The notes: generated by a model not told the origin, from the sequence alone. DNA of 64,000 nt from Mercurialis annua (GCF_937616625.2 NC_065570.1:8566001-8630000), one strand, 5' to 3'; positions 25,973-39,209 are shown, counted from the stretch's first letter. Program-made: numbers and translations.

Positions 25973-27335
25973 ATGTTTAAAGCTGCGATTAGATACTTCT
26001 CAACAAAACCAAAGCCAAAAATGAAACCAATAGAGCTGAAATCGCCACCAGAGCAGACGCAGACAATAACAAGAGCAATTTTTGACATTGTCAAAGAACA
26101 CGGCCCGCTTACTGTTTTCGACACTTGGGAAAAACTCCAGGTTAATTTCATCTTCTCTACCAAATTCACTCTTTTTTTATATCTATAGATATTGTGATTT
26201 GAATAGACTGAATGTTATTTACTAGGTCTAGTATGTATTTCAATATGAACTTATTATATCTAGGAGTGCATATTCAGCTCAAACCGATCCGATCCGAACC
26301 GAAATTCTGAAATTTTATTTTTAGTATTAGAAAACCAAACCCTTTTGATTTTTTAGAAATATATCAAAACCTTTCAAACGTTACAAATCTATTACAATTT
26401 GGCTATTTCGTTCGAAATCTATCCATTTTTTAAAATCGATTTGATATTTCTCAAAATTGATATATCCAATCTATGTGGCATCCCAATTGACAATTTTTTT
26501 CTCTTTAATTTTAAATAAAATTCACGCGCTCAAATGCTATCTATTGTAATCGTAGACACAATTAAATCAAATTTGGAAAAATTGATAGATTTACAAACAA
26601 TTTGTCAAATTTGGATAGGTTTACAACTTTTGAAAGGTTTGGATATATTTCTAAAAAGTCGAAAAAGTTCTTTTTGACCCCATTCAACCTTTTCTTTAAT
26701 TGAATCAAATGAAATTTATAAAATTTTAAAATATTTCAAACCGAAAGTCTGGCTTTTCGATATTGTCTTTAGTTTGTACCTAAAGGGAATTGAATATCTT
26801 TTACTTTCAAAACCAAACTATATCGAAAAGCCAGATTGTTTTATAAAATCAAACTGAATGGCACCGAATTTGTCAGTTCTATTCGGTTATTCAATTTGAT
26901 TCGGTTTTTGCACACCCCTATATCTAGCAGCCTTCTGAGGTATAAGTCGTCCTTATTTATTATATTGTTATATGCGGAACAATGGTATAGACAACACTTA
27001 TTTCATGAGAAAATCTTCACTGAGAGATTTTAGTTCAATCTTTGTTTTGGAGTTCTTTTTAAAATAGAAGCTGTTTTTAGCAATTCTGTTACGGATGTTT
27101 CTGATACTGATTGAACTATTTTTAAACAAAATTTCAGCAAGTTGGCCTGAGAGAATTGAAAGGAAAAAACCATATGAAAATAGTATTGAGATGGATGAGA
27201 CAAAGACAGAAGCTGAGACTTATATGCAATCACATAGGGCCTCACAAGCAATTTCTTTACACAACTTGGTTAACGAAACCCACCTTCAAGAATGCTAAAG
27301 CAAAGAATTATCCTTCATCGCCAAAGTTCCTTTGA
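25973..27335 (+). CDS. Gene X, copy C: small conserved protein of unknown function
   Basis: Two exons, 25973-26140 and 27138-27335, encode 121 residues. It has the same architecture as copy A: presequence-like MFKAAIRYFSTKPKPKMKP, the conserved middle, then a basic second exon ending SSPKFL. The donor CAG|GTTAAT and the acceptor TTTCAG are normal, making this the best candidate for a working copy. It lies in inverse orientation to copy A, with the same 5' flank (from about 25793) and 3' flank (to about 27650). Its intron contains a 656-bp hAT-like element. Function is not known to me; mitochondrial location is inferred from the N-terminus only. Confidence 0.72.
26263..26918. mobile_element. 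hAT-like element in the intron of gene X copy C
   Basis: Ends GGAGTGCA and TGCACACCCC, with inner inverted repeats of the ACCGAAATTC/CGGTTT type. Flanked by a perfect 8-bp target duplication TATATCTA (26255-26262, 26919-26926). The left part of the same element recurs in the inverted fragment at about 27680-27845. Confidence 0.8.
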
Positions 27336-27679
27336 GATTGTAGAATTTCTACTCCCTTGAAAAGCTTGTACAGCATAGGAAGAACGATCTTTTCCGTGCA
27401 GTCTGTTAGAATTATGGAAGCATTTATGCGGAACAAGATGCGACAACTATCTGAGAGCTGCTTCACTGGACATTTTTATCACTTGCGCGAATAGAGCAGG
27501 TACAGTTTGCTTGGTTATCTGCCTGTCGGCCAATTCTTTTCGAGCTTGAAAATAATGGAATATGTCTAGCTCTTGGAGGTGAGGAGTCCTCGCTTTCTTT
27601 TCTTAGGAAGGTGAGTTCCAACGTTGTTAAAGTATGTATGTAACTGAATATATGTTTGAAAAGAATCAAATCGATTTTG

Positions 27680-28290
27680 AAAAATTGTATTAGATTTCCA
27701 ACGAATTAGCCAAATTTGGATAAATTTATAACTTTTGAAAAGGTTTGGATGTATTTCTAAAAAGTAAAAAAAATTTGGTTTTCTAATACTAAAAAAATCA
27801 GAATTTCGGTTCGGATCCGTTTGAACGGAATATGAACTCCTAGATACAATAAGTTCATATTCAAATACATACTAAGCCTAGTAAATAACATTCAATTTAT
27901 TCAAATCACAATATTTATAGATATATAAAAGAGTGAATTTGGTAGAGAGGATGAGATTATATCTGGAGTTTTTCCCAAGTGTCGGAAACAGTAAGTGGGC
28001 CGTGTTCTTTGACAATGTCAAAGATTGCTCTTGTTATTGTCTGCGTCTGCTCTGGTGGCGATTTCAGCTCTATCGGTTTCATTTTTGGCTTTATTTTTGT
28101 TGAAAAATACCTAATCGCAGCTTTAAACATATCGAAGGATATTGGCCAGAGCTACCGTCAGTGGTTGCCGGAAATGCTAAACTAGGGATTTCAGTCACAA
28201 ACACAGTGCTAATGAATTCTCTGTTTACTTTCCCCAATTTGGATTTATGACGACAAGCCGTTTAGTATTTATCTGAAATATATCGAAGAA
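27680..28290 (-). repeat. Inverted copy of the 5' half of gene X
   Basis: The reverse complement corresponds to about 25828-26455: gene X promoter flank, exon 1, start of the intron and the left part of the hAT-like insertion. With copy C it forms an inverted repeat whose centre lies near 27660. Confidence 0.75.
27963..28130 (-). pseudogene. Gene X, copy B: exon 1 only
   Basis: A 56-codon open exon closely matching exon 1 of copies A and C. No exon 2 follows, because the intron sequence stops inside the hAT-like element and joins the 3' flank of copy C. The donor position reads CAG|ATATAA, not GT. It sits in the position relative to RPS25-B that copy A has relative to RPS25-A. Confidence 0.8.
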
Positions 28291-28365
28291 GAATAAAGTA
28301 CAATAATAACAGCCAAAATAACAAGAAGGAAATATATAGACTTTCAAATACTCTAATCTAATAAT

Positions 28366-29520
28366 GAACAAAGGATAATTTCACCCCCTCAACTTGACAC
28401 GAAATATCAAAAAAGCCCAAGTTTATAAAACCCCTGTACTTGGCAAAACCGGATCACTTTAACCCTTCTGACAAAAAAAGAGAGTGAGATTACCTAACCT
28501 AAAAATTTAACTTTAATTAAGTCTAATTAATTCCTACTAATCTTAATTAACCTTAATTAAAACTCTAATTAAAAGAAATAGGGATTTTCAGCCTTTTTTC
28601 CTAATTAGCATAATTAAGTATAAGTAAACATAATTAAATCCTAACACTACAATTAAACACTAAACAACCACCATTACTGTTTATAATAAATTCAAACAAA
28701 CAAATTACCCACTAAACTAAGAATTCAAACTCAAAATCAAACAAACAAATTGAATAAAGAAAATGAGCCATCATGAATGGATGGAGCAAGAGCAGCACCA
28801 ACAATGGAAGGAATCAGTGGCAGCAACGAGATTCTGAGGAAGAACTCAGTCACTTCCACAACTAACAACGCCCTATTTCTCCTCCCTAATTACCCATTTC
28901 AAATCTATCTTCAAACGTCTCAGCCTTCCAACGTCACGTAGCTCCTTCTTTCGTTGCATTTCTTCTTATTTTTTCCGACGAGCGAACTGATGGTTAATGA
29001 TTTTGTTTGCAATCATCTTGCCTTTTTTGGTTTTGTATTTGAAGGTTTGGATAGTGATATTAAAGGCGGAGGAAGTGAAGAATTGAGGAGCAGCGGCAAC
29101 AAATTGAAGAAGAAGACGGCGGCGGCGGCGGGAATGGGTATGAAGAAGAAGAAGATTTGATTTTGAAGCACGGGTTACGTTTTTTGATACTGAATTAGGT
29201 TAGGTTATGAAAAGGGTGAAAAGAGATGCCTCATTTTTCATTTAAAAATAATTTTGATTTGTGAAGTTTAAAAATAAAAGAGATATATTTGAAAGTTTAA
29301 AATATTTTGATGTCAATTTGAATAACAAAATAAAAATAAGGACTGTCTTAATATTTTACCATTAAAAACCGGAGAGTGAGTTCACTCTTAGAGGTGAGAG
29401 TGGGGGAGGGGGAATTTGATACGTTTTTGCCAAATACAGGGGAAAAGTGATCTAGTTGTGCGAACTTGGAGTTTTTTGATACTTCGTGCCAAGTTGAAGG
29501 GGTGAAATGATCCTTTGTTC
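28366..29520. mobile_element. 1155-bp Mutator-like foldback element
   Basis: Ends GAACAAAGGAT and ATCCTTTGTTC; the next about 90 bp are also inverted repeats (TCACCCCCTCAACTTGACAC / TGCCAAGTTGAAGGGGTGA). Flanked by ATCTAATAAT on both sides (28356-28365, 29521-29530), consistent with a 9-bp Mutator target duplication plus one shared base. The interior (about 28750-29170) is GC-richer and has a 68-codon frame with lysine- and alanine-rich runs; whether it is captured gene sequence is unknown. No transposase. Confidence 0.85.
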
Positions 29521-29530
29521 ATCTAATAAT

Positions 29531-30494
29531 ATATGAAGAAATTAAAAATGCAAGCAAATGATAGTAATCGACAAAAAAAATTAAGGCTGAAATTCCGCTA
29601 ATTTACTATTTTGGCATCCGACACGAAATTAAGTTGCGGTACAAAGGTATTAACTTAAAACTTGATCAATTATGCTGAGAAACCGCTTGAACTTTTAAAA
29701 TTCCACCTTTTGCATTTAAGAAAATTTAAAAAATAGAAATTTACCAGCATAAAATTAAATATTAAAATAAACCACAATAGCAATAAACAAACAAGATATA
29801 CTATTGAAAAAATCTCCAATATTTAGAAGTTCATGAATCTTAAAAAAAACAATAAATTTTGACGTGCAAGCAAAAAAAATTTAAAATTTTATTTTTGGAT
29901 AATAAATTCTTAACATGCAACTCAAAAAAATTATGAATCAAACATGATTTTTGAATGCTTTCAAAATTGACCCCACAAAAAAACACAACTTACTCCAACC
30001 ATAGAGTAATTATTGAAGCAAACCAAGCTAAACAAAGGAAAAAAAAGATGGTGGTGGTGGAGGTGGTTTTCTGGTCAAAAAGGCCAAAAAAACCCACTTT
30101 TTCAAACTAAAAGTTTTGATTTATGTTTAGAGATAAGAAAGAGTTTTGTTTTTCAAATAATAAAATCATTTGATTTTGGGGATCTCTGCATTTCTCAAGA
30201 TCTCTCTCATTTCATAGTTATAGTCATAATTTCGCAAAGGGTACCTTTAAACTACATTTGATTTTGATAATGTCATTTATTCTTGAGATTGATCATCCCA
30301 AATCTCATCATAAAGGACACAATAATTTAACTCGAATAACCAATGAACTATAAATCAAATCGTATAAACGTTGAACAACAAAATACTAGAGCGCAGATTC
30401 AAATATTTCCACAAACAATCTTTCCTCTCCAATTATAATTTTTAACTCGATTAATAAATAATAAAAGTAGTATACATACATTATGGGTTTGAAC
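29531..30494. other. Intergenic, no gene seen
   Basis: AT-rich sequence between the Mutator-like element and duplication block B. It does not match 19400-20070 at the corresponding place in block A by eye. Confidence 0.4.
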
Positions 30495-31351
30495 CTTACT
30501 TTTTTAGTTTATCTGATCTCTAAATTTCCATTTGATTTTATTTAGTCCCTAAACTTCACATTTTTAGTTTATTTAGTCTAGAATTTCTATTTGATTTTAA
30601 CTGGTCCCTAAACTTTAATTTTTTTGATTACTCAAGTCTTCAAATGAATGGAAGTTTAAGAACCAGAAAAATTAAAAATATAAAATTAAAGGACCAAATA
30701 TGATCATATGAAAATTTAAATACTAGATAAACTAAAAATGTAAAGTTATAAGACCTAAAAATATATTAAATGTTAACATTTTTCTATTTATACAACTAGT
30801 CCTTGGTAGGTAATGCTTTCTCTTATTTTGAGAGCTTTAAATTATATGATGTAATTTTTTGAAGAGCCAAACATTTTTCAAAACTTGATCCTCTCTATTC
30901 CATTTTAACAAGAAAATGGGAGGTTCAATGACAAAAAAGGTGGGACAAATTATTAGTATTGTAAACAAATATATTTTTTTTCCACTAGCAGATGCATACA
31001 CTTTGACGCTTTGATAAAACTGGAAAATCAAAAGAATCGAGATTTTAGTATATGATGAATAAAAACAGCATCAGTATAATATTACTTCAGTTTGAAAAAT
31101 TCCATTAACAAATTGCAGATCGATATCAAATTCTACAGTAAAAAGTGAATAAAACACCCTAAAAGAGGGAAGCTGCAGTTGCAGGATGAAACATATCAAA
31201 ATATCTCATTTGAGTTGGCAGCAAAACTTCGAATTCACCATACAAAAACCTCAAACGGAAGAATTAATAAAATATAAGAACAAAATGCAGTTACCATACA
31301 GTAGCAAAGATCCTATGGATGGTAACAAAATGATGACTAATTAGTTTCATT

Positions 31352-32883
<1,532 letters not shown>

Positions 32884-33436
32884 ATTTTTAAAGCTAAACT
32901 GAGGTGGCTGCAGTTGTGGCCACCGCGGGAGGAGGAAGGTTTGGGTGGTTTAGGGTTTGGAGATGTGATGAGGAAGAAGAAGAAAACTCGGTAGGGTTTT
33001 AATATGGACTTGAATAATGAGTTGGGCTGGACCTCATGGGCTATTATATTTAGTTGCTGGGTCATTGAGGGCCCATCAAGCCAAGCGTCCAACACCTGCT
33101 CATCAAGAAATCTCACTCATCCACTGTGATTTTTTCTTCCCTCATTAATTTCACTCCGTATTTTCTCGGTAAGCGATTTCAATCTCTAATGCTTTGCTCT
33201 TTGATTTCACATTTGCTGGTTTTTTTTATTCTCACTTCTAATTAGCAATAATTTTATGATTTCATGTGTCTTTTTCACGCTTTTATTTTGCTCATTTTAG
33301 GTTTTATTATTCATAAAATGAATGAGAAACAAAAAAAATTATTTGCTGCTGAAATCGGAGTTTGCATGTCAGATTTAATGCATCTCTAATTTTACTTATT
33401 GATGCTTTCTTGCAGTGATTATTATTTGTATTGACC
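32884..33436. promoter_or_regulatory. Divergent RPS25 / P2-like promoter, block B
   Basis: 553 bp between opposite start codons. It keeps the telo-box (TTAGGGTTT, 32950-32958) and has three site II type motifs: TGGGCT at 33023-33028 and 33037-33042, GGCCCA at 33070-33075. The extra motif comes from a stretch of about 45 bases absent from block A. Confidence 0.7.
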
Positions 33437-35290
33437 ATGGCGACAAGGTTGGCTGTTAGATATGTTTCTAGAAGGTTCTCAAGTGGTGGCAGGATGCTTA
33501 GTGAGGAGGAAAAAGCTGCTGAAAATATTTACATTAAGGTAATAGCATTAGTAGAAGCAATAATAATAATAATCATTAAATTATTCAGCTAATTTATTGT
33601 AATTTTAGTTCAATTTTTTATGTTTACAAACTCTTAGATTCGAGATTCTTGATCTTATGAACTGGCATTGTTTTAGATATATCATCTGCTAATCATACTT
33701 ATGCTACCATGGAAAAGACGATAACAATTTATTAGTAATTAATCTTAGTAATTGTATCTGCCCGTGGACTGGATTTTTTGTTGTTAATTAGGTCAATATT
33801 AAGAAACCTAATGATAGAGATGCTAATAGTTTTTATGGCTATGGTAAGCGAAAATTGCTTCATTCAACTTGGTCGTGATTGCACGGAACTCTTTTTTTTC
33901 TTCTTAATGTTTTTGCTCTATATCTACAGAAACTATATACGCTGCAGATATATTTCTTCAAGCATTAAGTCTCATTTGTATATTTGGAGGAGAAGTAGAG
34001 ACAAACTTGCATATTTAGATCAAAATTAGATATTAGCATTGGCGTGTGCTTTGGTTTATTATATTTTTTTCATCTATAGGATCAGTGCGCGTCACTAAAA
34101 TTTACAATCCGTCAATCCCATAACTTTGATTTATTGCATTACCTCATTCACGTCTCCTGAGCTTTTCCTTCATGCACTGGGAGAGGCAAATTAACTTCTA
34201 GGCTTCTTGTTTGAGAGTCAGACTCTGGTTCTATTATTTTGGTCTCCTTATAGACCTTGTTTATTGTGATGTATGTAAGTTTGATCACAAACTTTTGCAT
34301 ATTATTTCAGCCATTGTATGTTTTTCTCACTGGTGGCATGCGATTTAGCATCTGTCAAGATGTGCATATACTTGTATTGTTTTTGGTTTGTCTACTGAAC
34401 TCATGCATAACTGCCATGTGGCACTTCTCTTGTTTAATTTCTATTTTTTTTAACATTGCAGAAAATTGAGCAAGAGAAACTGGAGAAGCTTGCTCGCAAG
34501 GTATGCATTTTGCTGAGTCTTAATCCTTCTTTTAGAAGATTATGTTTTGAGTATGAGGAACTTTTGTTGGGTACTAATTTTGAAAGTTAAGCTTCATAAC
34601 CCACTGCCACTAAATCACCACCTCCCCGGGTCAAACTAGTGCTTGCTGCCATCAAATATTCTACTTTTTTTCCTGAATATTCGGGTTCAAATACCCATGG
34701 ATTTGCTGTTTGCTTACTGGCTTCATGTAATTCAAAAAATACATTCTTGTATTGAATGATATGTATAGGATTATGTGCTTAAATATTTAGCAGGCCTTTC
34801 ATTAGAGAAAAAGATATCAATATAAGTACAGACATAAGACTGATTTTGTTCCTCATGAAAAATTTCAGAACTGTCTTTAGTATTCCGACATTTTATTTGC
34901 TCCGAGGTGTTCTCAGCAACAAAGATAGCAACATATGTTCATCCACACAGTAGGGTTGAGGAGGTTATGTTTGTTATAGAGGCAGCCAGATAATGGTGCA
35001 AATGAACACTTCGGCTAATTTAGTTTGATTGAAATTAATTATATGCTCTGAAGCTTCTACCTGTTCCTATATTTCAGGGACCTAAACCAGAAGAGAAGGC
35101 TGCCTCAGGTCCCGCAACTGATGTGAAGCCTAGTGCATCGGCTTCTTCGACAGCAGGGGCGTCAGCTGAGAAGGTTTCTTCTGACAAGTTCCGGAACTAT
35201 GCGGTCGTAGCTGGTACAGTTACAGTGTTTGGTGCTCTGGGATGGTATCTAAATTCTCGTGGAAAGAAAACCGAACAGGTCCAAGATTAA
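33437..35290 (+). CDS. Mitochondrial IF1-like / plant complex I P2-like small membrane protein
   Basis: Three exons, 33437-33538, 34462-34500 and 35078-35290, encode 117 residues. The N-terminus [20 protein letters not shown] is a typical arginine-rich mitochondrial presequence. A charged helical stretch follows ([13 protein letters not shown], then [13 protein letters not shown]), which is why such proteins are often labelled ATPase inhibitor (IF1)-like. An alanine/serine-rich linker leads to one membrane segment ([18 protein letters not shown]) and a short basic tail ending EQVQD. From memory, the closest Arabidopsis relative is At2g27730, reported as plant-specific complex I subunit P2. 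Its role in the inner membrane is family knowledge, not seen here. It is divergent from RPS25 copy B. Confidence 0.82.
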
Positions 35291-36597
35291 GGTTAACGTG
35301 GTCGACTGTGAAGAGATGTCAGCTGGTTTTTACTACCAAACTTTTTCTTGTGGTAGTAATTAGCAATAAAAAGGAATTTTTCATGCATTTACCTAATGTT
35401 GTTTTGTTTCGCTATATCTTTACTTGTCATTAATCTTCTCCTCAGTTCTGCACTTGCTAATGGCATATAGAGGATGCCCTCTTATTCTTTATCTGCAATG
35501 AGAGAGGTATTTGCTTGAGGGGTGTTTTTTTGCTTCATTTTTTTATGTCGTTTCTGGAAAATAAGGTTTGTGGTTGGATTGGGGTGGTCATTGGTGGTCT
35601 TAGTGCCTGCAATTCTACTGTTAATTGTCGGCTTATAATCACCCAAGGTCCATGACTTTGGGCCCTTTTATTAAGACTGCCCCTAAGTATTTATTTCGGT
35701 CTATGACCTCTCTGAACTTTGATTTTAAAGCCATAAACTCATCTTGATTCTCGTCCATGTTTTCTTTTAACACCTTTAGTTTTAAGTGATATGGCATTTA
35801 AAAAAGATAGACACACATTCTTCTTAACAAGTTAGGACAATAAAACGTTAAGCAAAAAGATGCAGCTGAGCTACTTCTATGCCAGCAGCTTAGTCTTCTC
35901 CGACAGCTGCTTCTTTACTAATTTTCATCCCAAGTTTCTTGCCGACCTGGGCTCGATGATGAACTGACCTGCGCTTGCGATGACCTTATCTGGGCTCGAT
36001 GGCTCACGATGACCTGACCTGGGCAGTGGCTAACGATCACCAGACCTGGGCTCGATGGCTTGCGATGACCTGACCTGGGTGGGGACTTGCGATGCCCAGA
36101 CCTGGGCTTGATGGCACAACGTCACGGGTAGCAGCTGTGGGCGACATCGAATAGATATAGCCCCAGCAAGTAATTTTTATAAATCCTTAAGTTTTCCAGC
36201 ATTACCTTTGATTTGAATGTTGATTCTTGACATTTGTTTTTATTGCACCTTGCATGGTGGCAGTTACCGGTGCTTGTTCACGATTACTCTAGCATTTAAG
36301 TAGCCACGGTTTTTGCACCAAACACGACTCAGGTAACTGTAGTTAGACTACACAGATAAGAAAACCCTTGTATGAATTAATTTTTATTTTTCCAATTTAG
36401 GATGGTTCTTCTAGTTATATAACATTTGAGTTATGGACGCTAATAACTCTTCTGGATACCATATATGTAAAACACAAAGAATAGATCCATAGGAAACATC
36501 CGAAAGGGAAACCTAATGATTTTTTCTCGGCAAATATTTTTTTGGGAACCGGCACGTGGTCTTTTGCTTATGGAAAGTTCTTAATTTTCTGTCGCAG
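35291..36597. other. P2-like 3' flank, truncated element, degenerate repeats
   Basis: After the 3' flank, 35628 onward (CGGCTTATAATCACCC) resembles the left end of the Mutator-like family seen at 13772, but no matching right end was found. The degenerate repeat array at 35945-36113 follows. The rest is unassigned up to the RopGAP remnant. Confidence 0.45.
35945..36113. repeat. Degenerate 27-29-bp repeat array
   Basis: About seven imperfect units built on GACCTGGGCTCGATGGCTTG and CGATGACCT. The composition is GC-rich compared with the surroundings. It lies inside or next to the truncated Mutator-like end that starts near 35628. Confidence 0.75.
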
Positions 36598-37162
36598 ATT
36601 GTAGATCCTTTGATTGCAATTATGTACGCAGTTCAAGTGATGAATTTTCCTAAGATGCTTATCACGAGGACACTCCGAGAGAGAAAATTTTGTTTTAGAT
36701 CCAACTCCTACTTCACTGCTTGAACCGTTCGATGAGAATGACCATTAGAACCCTTCACAGTCCTGAATGGACGACACTAAAAATGACAATGAAAAAGCAG
36801 AACAAGCCTTCATTGCTGAAGAACCCGCTATAGAAACTTCCAGCTCTAGTCAACGCAAATGTCAATGTTGAAAGAGAAGATGAAAGTTCTTCGGTTTTTG
36901 CTGAGAAGTTCTTTCTCAAAGGACATCAGTCTTGTGGAGCTCCTGACCAAGTTGATTAGCATCGATCTAAATACCGGTGTTCGAAAAGTCCGGGAAAAAG
37001 CAGTGTTGGTCAATAGTAGTTCAAATCTCCGAAAGAGTTCCCAGCAAGATAAGCGGGCAGCATGCACAAGTTCAGCTAACAACACCTGTCGAGAAGACTC
37101 GGGCGCTTAGCAACTCGACCCGTATAGGTTCAAGAACAGAATTAATTGAAAACCATAGCTAG
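36598..37162 (+). pseudogene. RopGAP (CRIB-RhoGAP) 3' end, degraded
   Basis: Plant RopGAPs switch off ROP small GTPases at the plasma membrane (family knowledge). After a GTCGCAG acceptor the plus strand reads IVDPLIAIMYAVQVMNF, matching the end of the RhoGAP domain. The C-terminal tail follows in shifting frames: FIAEEPAIETSSSS and finally EKTRALSNSTRIGSRTELIE before a stop at 37160-37162. At least three frameshifts and several in-frame stops separate these pieces, so it is not functional. The CRIB motif and the rest of the GAP domain were not found upstream, so it is a fragment. Confidence 0.78.
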
Positions 37163-37620
37163 TTTCATTAACCATGTCAATGTCAATAAAATGGGATTTC
37201 ATTTAACAATATACTTTCCTAAATTGTCTAACCATTTAGCACTTACCTAGAGCTTGCAGGTTGGTTTTCTTTATGAAATTTTATTTTCTATCATATATAA
37301 GAAATGACACTTGGCAAATTTTGATTTGCTGCACTGGGACCAGAAAATAGAGAATTTAGTTGAGATAGTGGTAGTGAAATATTGTGGCAAAAAAGAATCA
37401 CACGGCTTTTGGTTTCTCTGGTAAGCACAGCAAGAGGCTGTTTCTTTCAATTGCCATCATTTTTCCAGTAAGATAATTCTTTTAGAATCCAATAATTTTC
37501 CATAGTACCAAACAGAATATTCCAGTAACTGTTCTGCCACCAATACAATTTACAGGTCATGTTAACATCAGCTGATTGATTGTTTTAGAGATGCCAGTAC
37601 CTGCTTTCCCTTGGTATAGA

Positions 37621-37876
37621 GGTGTGCAAAACCGAACCAATAAATTGGTCGGATTTGATTCCAAATTATAGAAAAAATCGGTTTCATTTAGTTCGATACA
37701 GTTTTTGGAGTGGATAAAATTTAGTTCACTTTTAGTACAAATCGAATTAGAAATATCAAACGGAACAAAAAAATAAGCCGAATTGACTCAGTTTAGAAAA
37801 TAATTTCTTTATTTTCAAGAATCAAATCGAAACTAAGATTGCAATTTGATTCGGTTTGAAACGAAAGCTTACCCCT
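37621..37876. mobile_element. hAT-like foldback element
   Basis: Begins GGTGTGCAAAACCGAACC and ends with GATTCGGTTTGAAACG followed by TTACCCCT, like the hAT-type elements at 25076 and 26263. No matching target duplication could be found, so one end may be lost. Confidence 0.5.
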
Positions 37877-38170
37877 AAAACAATGTGATGTTGTTTAATG
37901 GGAATTTACTAAATCTGGTGCCTCTCTCCAGATAATATTTCTCTGACTATATTTATAGCCACCAGATTGAAAATTCAAGTCTCTCTCCAAAACCACCCAT
38001 CCTTATTGCACTCTCCACAATCAGAATAAAGAAATTTACATACAAAAAAAACAAATTAACTTTTTGATTTGAAAAAAAGGATAAAAAGCCACCCAATGAA
38101 CTAGCTTTCCTATTGAATAGCATCATAATCTGTTGATTTTTTTTCAGTTTAGTCCTTCCTTTTCTCCTTC

Positions 38171-38178
38171 TATAAACA
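38171..38178 (+). promoter_or_regulatory. Probable TATA box of the FAF gene
   Basis: TATAAACA lies 53 bases before the ATG, leaving a short leader. A TC-rich stretch just before it is common in plant core promoters. Confidence 0.5.
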
Positions 38179-38223
38179 GAACCTCTATCTTTTTCTTCTT
38201 GGTTACTACTTTTAAACTCAGCT

Positions 38224-38997
38224 ATGGCTGCCTGTGGAAGCCTTCAGCATATTTTCGACAAGCCGTTGCCGGAAACTCCGACGACAACACTTCTTGATTC
38301 TCTCTCTTCTTGGAACCAAATCAAAACTCTGAATTTAAAACCTATTGAGCAATCTTCTTTTGCTGAAATATTTGGTGAGCTTCATTTCAAAGAAAATTCT
38401 CAGCCTTCTTCGTCTTCGTCTTTAATCGATTTAACTGCAAATCCGAGCAAGAATGATTGTTTAGATTATAGCAAAAATACCAAATCACTAGATTCTTTTT
38501 TAAGCTCACCCAAGAATCATCACCAATACTCGAGCTGCCACCGTTCCAGCGACAGTTTTTCTCCAAGGAACTACGAGAGCTTGCAATTATGCACGGAGGG
38601 ACTTGGTTTCGAAAGCTTTGATGATGTTGAGGATTTGAAAAATGACATGGTTGAAGATAGGCAACAGTATCATGAGGAGATCAAAGTAAGCATGCCAACA
38701 AGACATTCAGTGTTGCCAGACGATCAACGAGGAGGAGAAATCCGGCGGTCCAAGTTGCGGGAAGGAGCGTTTCCTCCTCCCATTTCGTCTATAGGAAAGA
38801 GCGGAAAACCATCTGTTTCATTCCAGTCTTATCGACATGATGGCAGGTTTGTTCTTAAACAAGTAAGGGTTCCGAGCCAGGAGTTTTTACATGCTCATCG
38901 AGAAGACGGACGGTTAAAGCTGCACTTTGTTCAGCCTAGTGATGAAATTGTTGAAGAAGATGAAGGGCGCAAAGCAAATGATGAAGAAGATGAGTAA
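38224..38997 (+). CDS. FANTASTIC FOUR (FAF) family protein
   Basis: An intronless gene of 257 residues. FAF proteins are plant-specific regulators that limit shoot meristem size, reported to act against WUSCHEL (family knowledge). The start MAACGSLQHIFDKPLPE and SFAEIFGELHF at about 63-73 are shared by the family. The FAF domain occupies about 174-236: SKLREGAFPPPISSIGKSGK, then YRHDGRFVLKQVRVPSQEFL and REDGRLKLHFV. A strongly acidic tail follows (EIVEEDEG, NDEEDE), also typical. The start is the first in-frame ATG and has a TATA element just upstream. Serine-rich, low-complexity stretches fill the centre. Which of FAF1-4 it matches best I cannot say. Confidence 0.92.
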   Translation: MAACGSLQHIFDKPLPETPTTTLLDSLSSWNQIKTLNLKPIEQSSFAEIFGELHFKENSQPSSSSSLIDLTANPSKNDCLDYSKNTKSLDSFLSSPKNHHQYSSCHRSSDSFSPRNYESLQLCTEGLGFESFDDVEDLKNDMVEDRQQYHEEIKVSMPTRHSVLPDDQRGGEIRRSKLREGAFPPPISSIGKSGKPSVSFQSYRHDGRFVLKQVRVPSQEFLHAHREDGRLKLHFVQPSDEIVEEDEGRKANDEEDE

Positions 38998-39209
38998 CAG
39001 AACAAATGAATGACATGATATAACCGTTGTGTTGAATAATTATTCGAACAATTTTGTTTCAAATGCAGGATTTTCAAACTGTTGTATTGATAATTTGGAG
39101 AACTGGAAAATTCATGAAATCAATTGAAAATATACATAATTGCACATCAAAATATACAAACTCATTATCCAAAACATGGACCAGCGCTGTCAAAACCCAT
39201 GGTATTTCT

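Larger units (their letters stand above)
37163..38223. other. RopGAP remnant flank, hAT-like element, FAF promoter
   Basis: 37163-37620 has no recognised feature. 37621-37876 is an inverted-repeat element. 37877-38223 is the FAF gene promoter and leader, with a TATA element at 38171-38178. Confidence 0.5.

Noticed and set aside
25828..26169. 113-codon minus-strand frame across gene X copy C
   Set aside because: It is the antisense of exon 1; the plus-strand frame recurs with splice sites in copies A and C.
27095..27298. Plus-strand frame ISASWPERIERKKPYENS over exon 2 of gene X
   Set aside because: It is out of frame with exon 1; the frame starting QVGLREL joins correctly and ends in a normal stop in both full copies.
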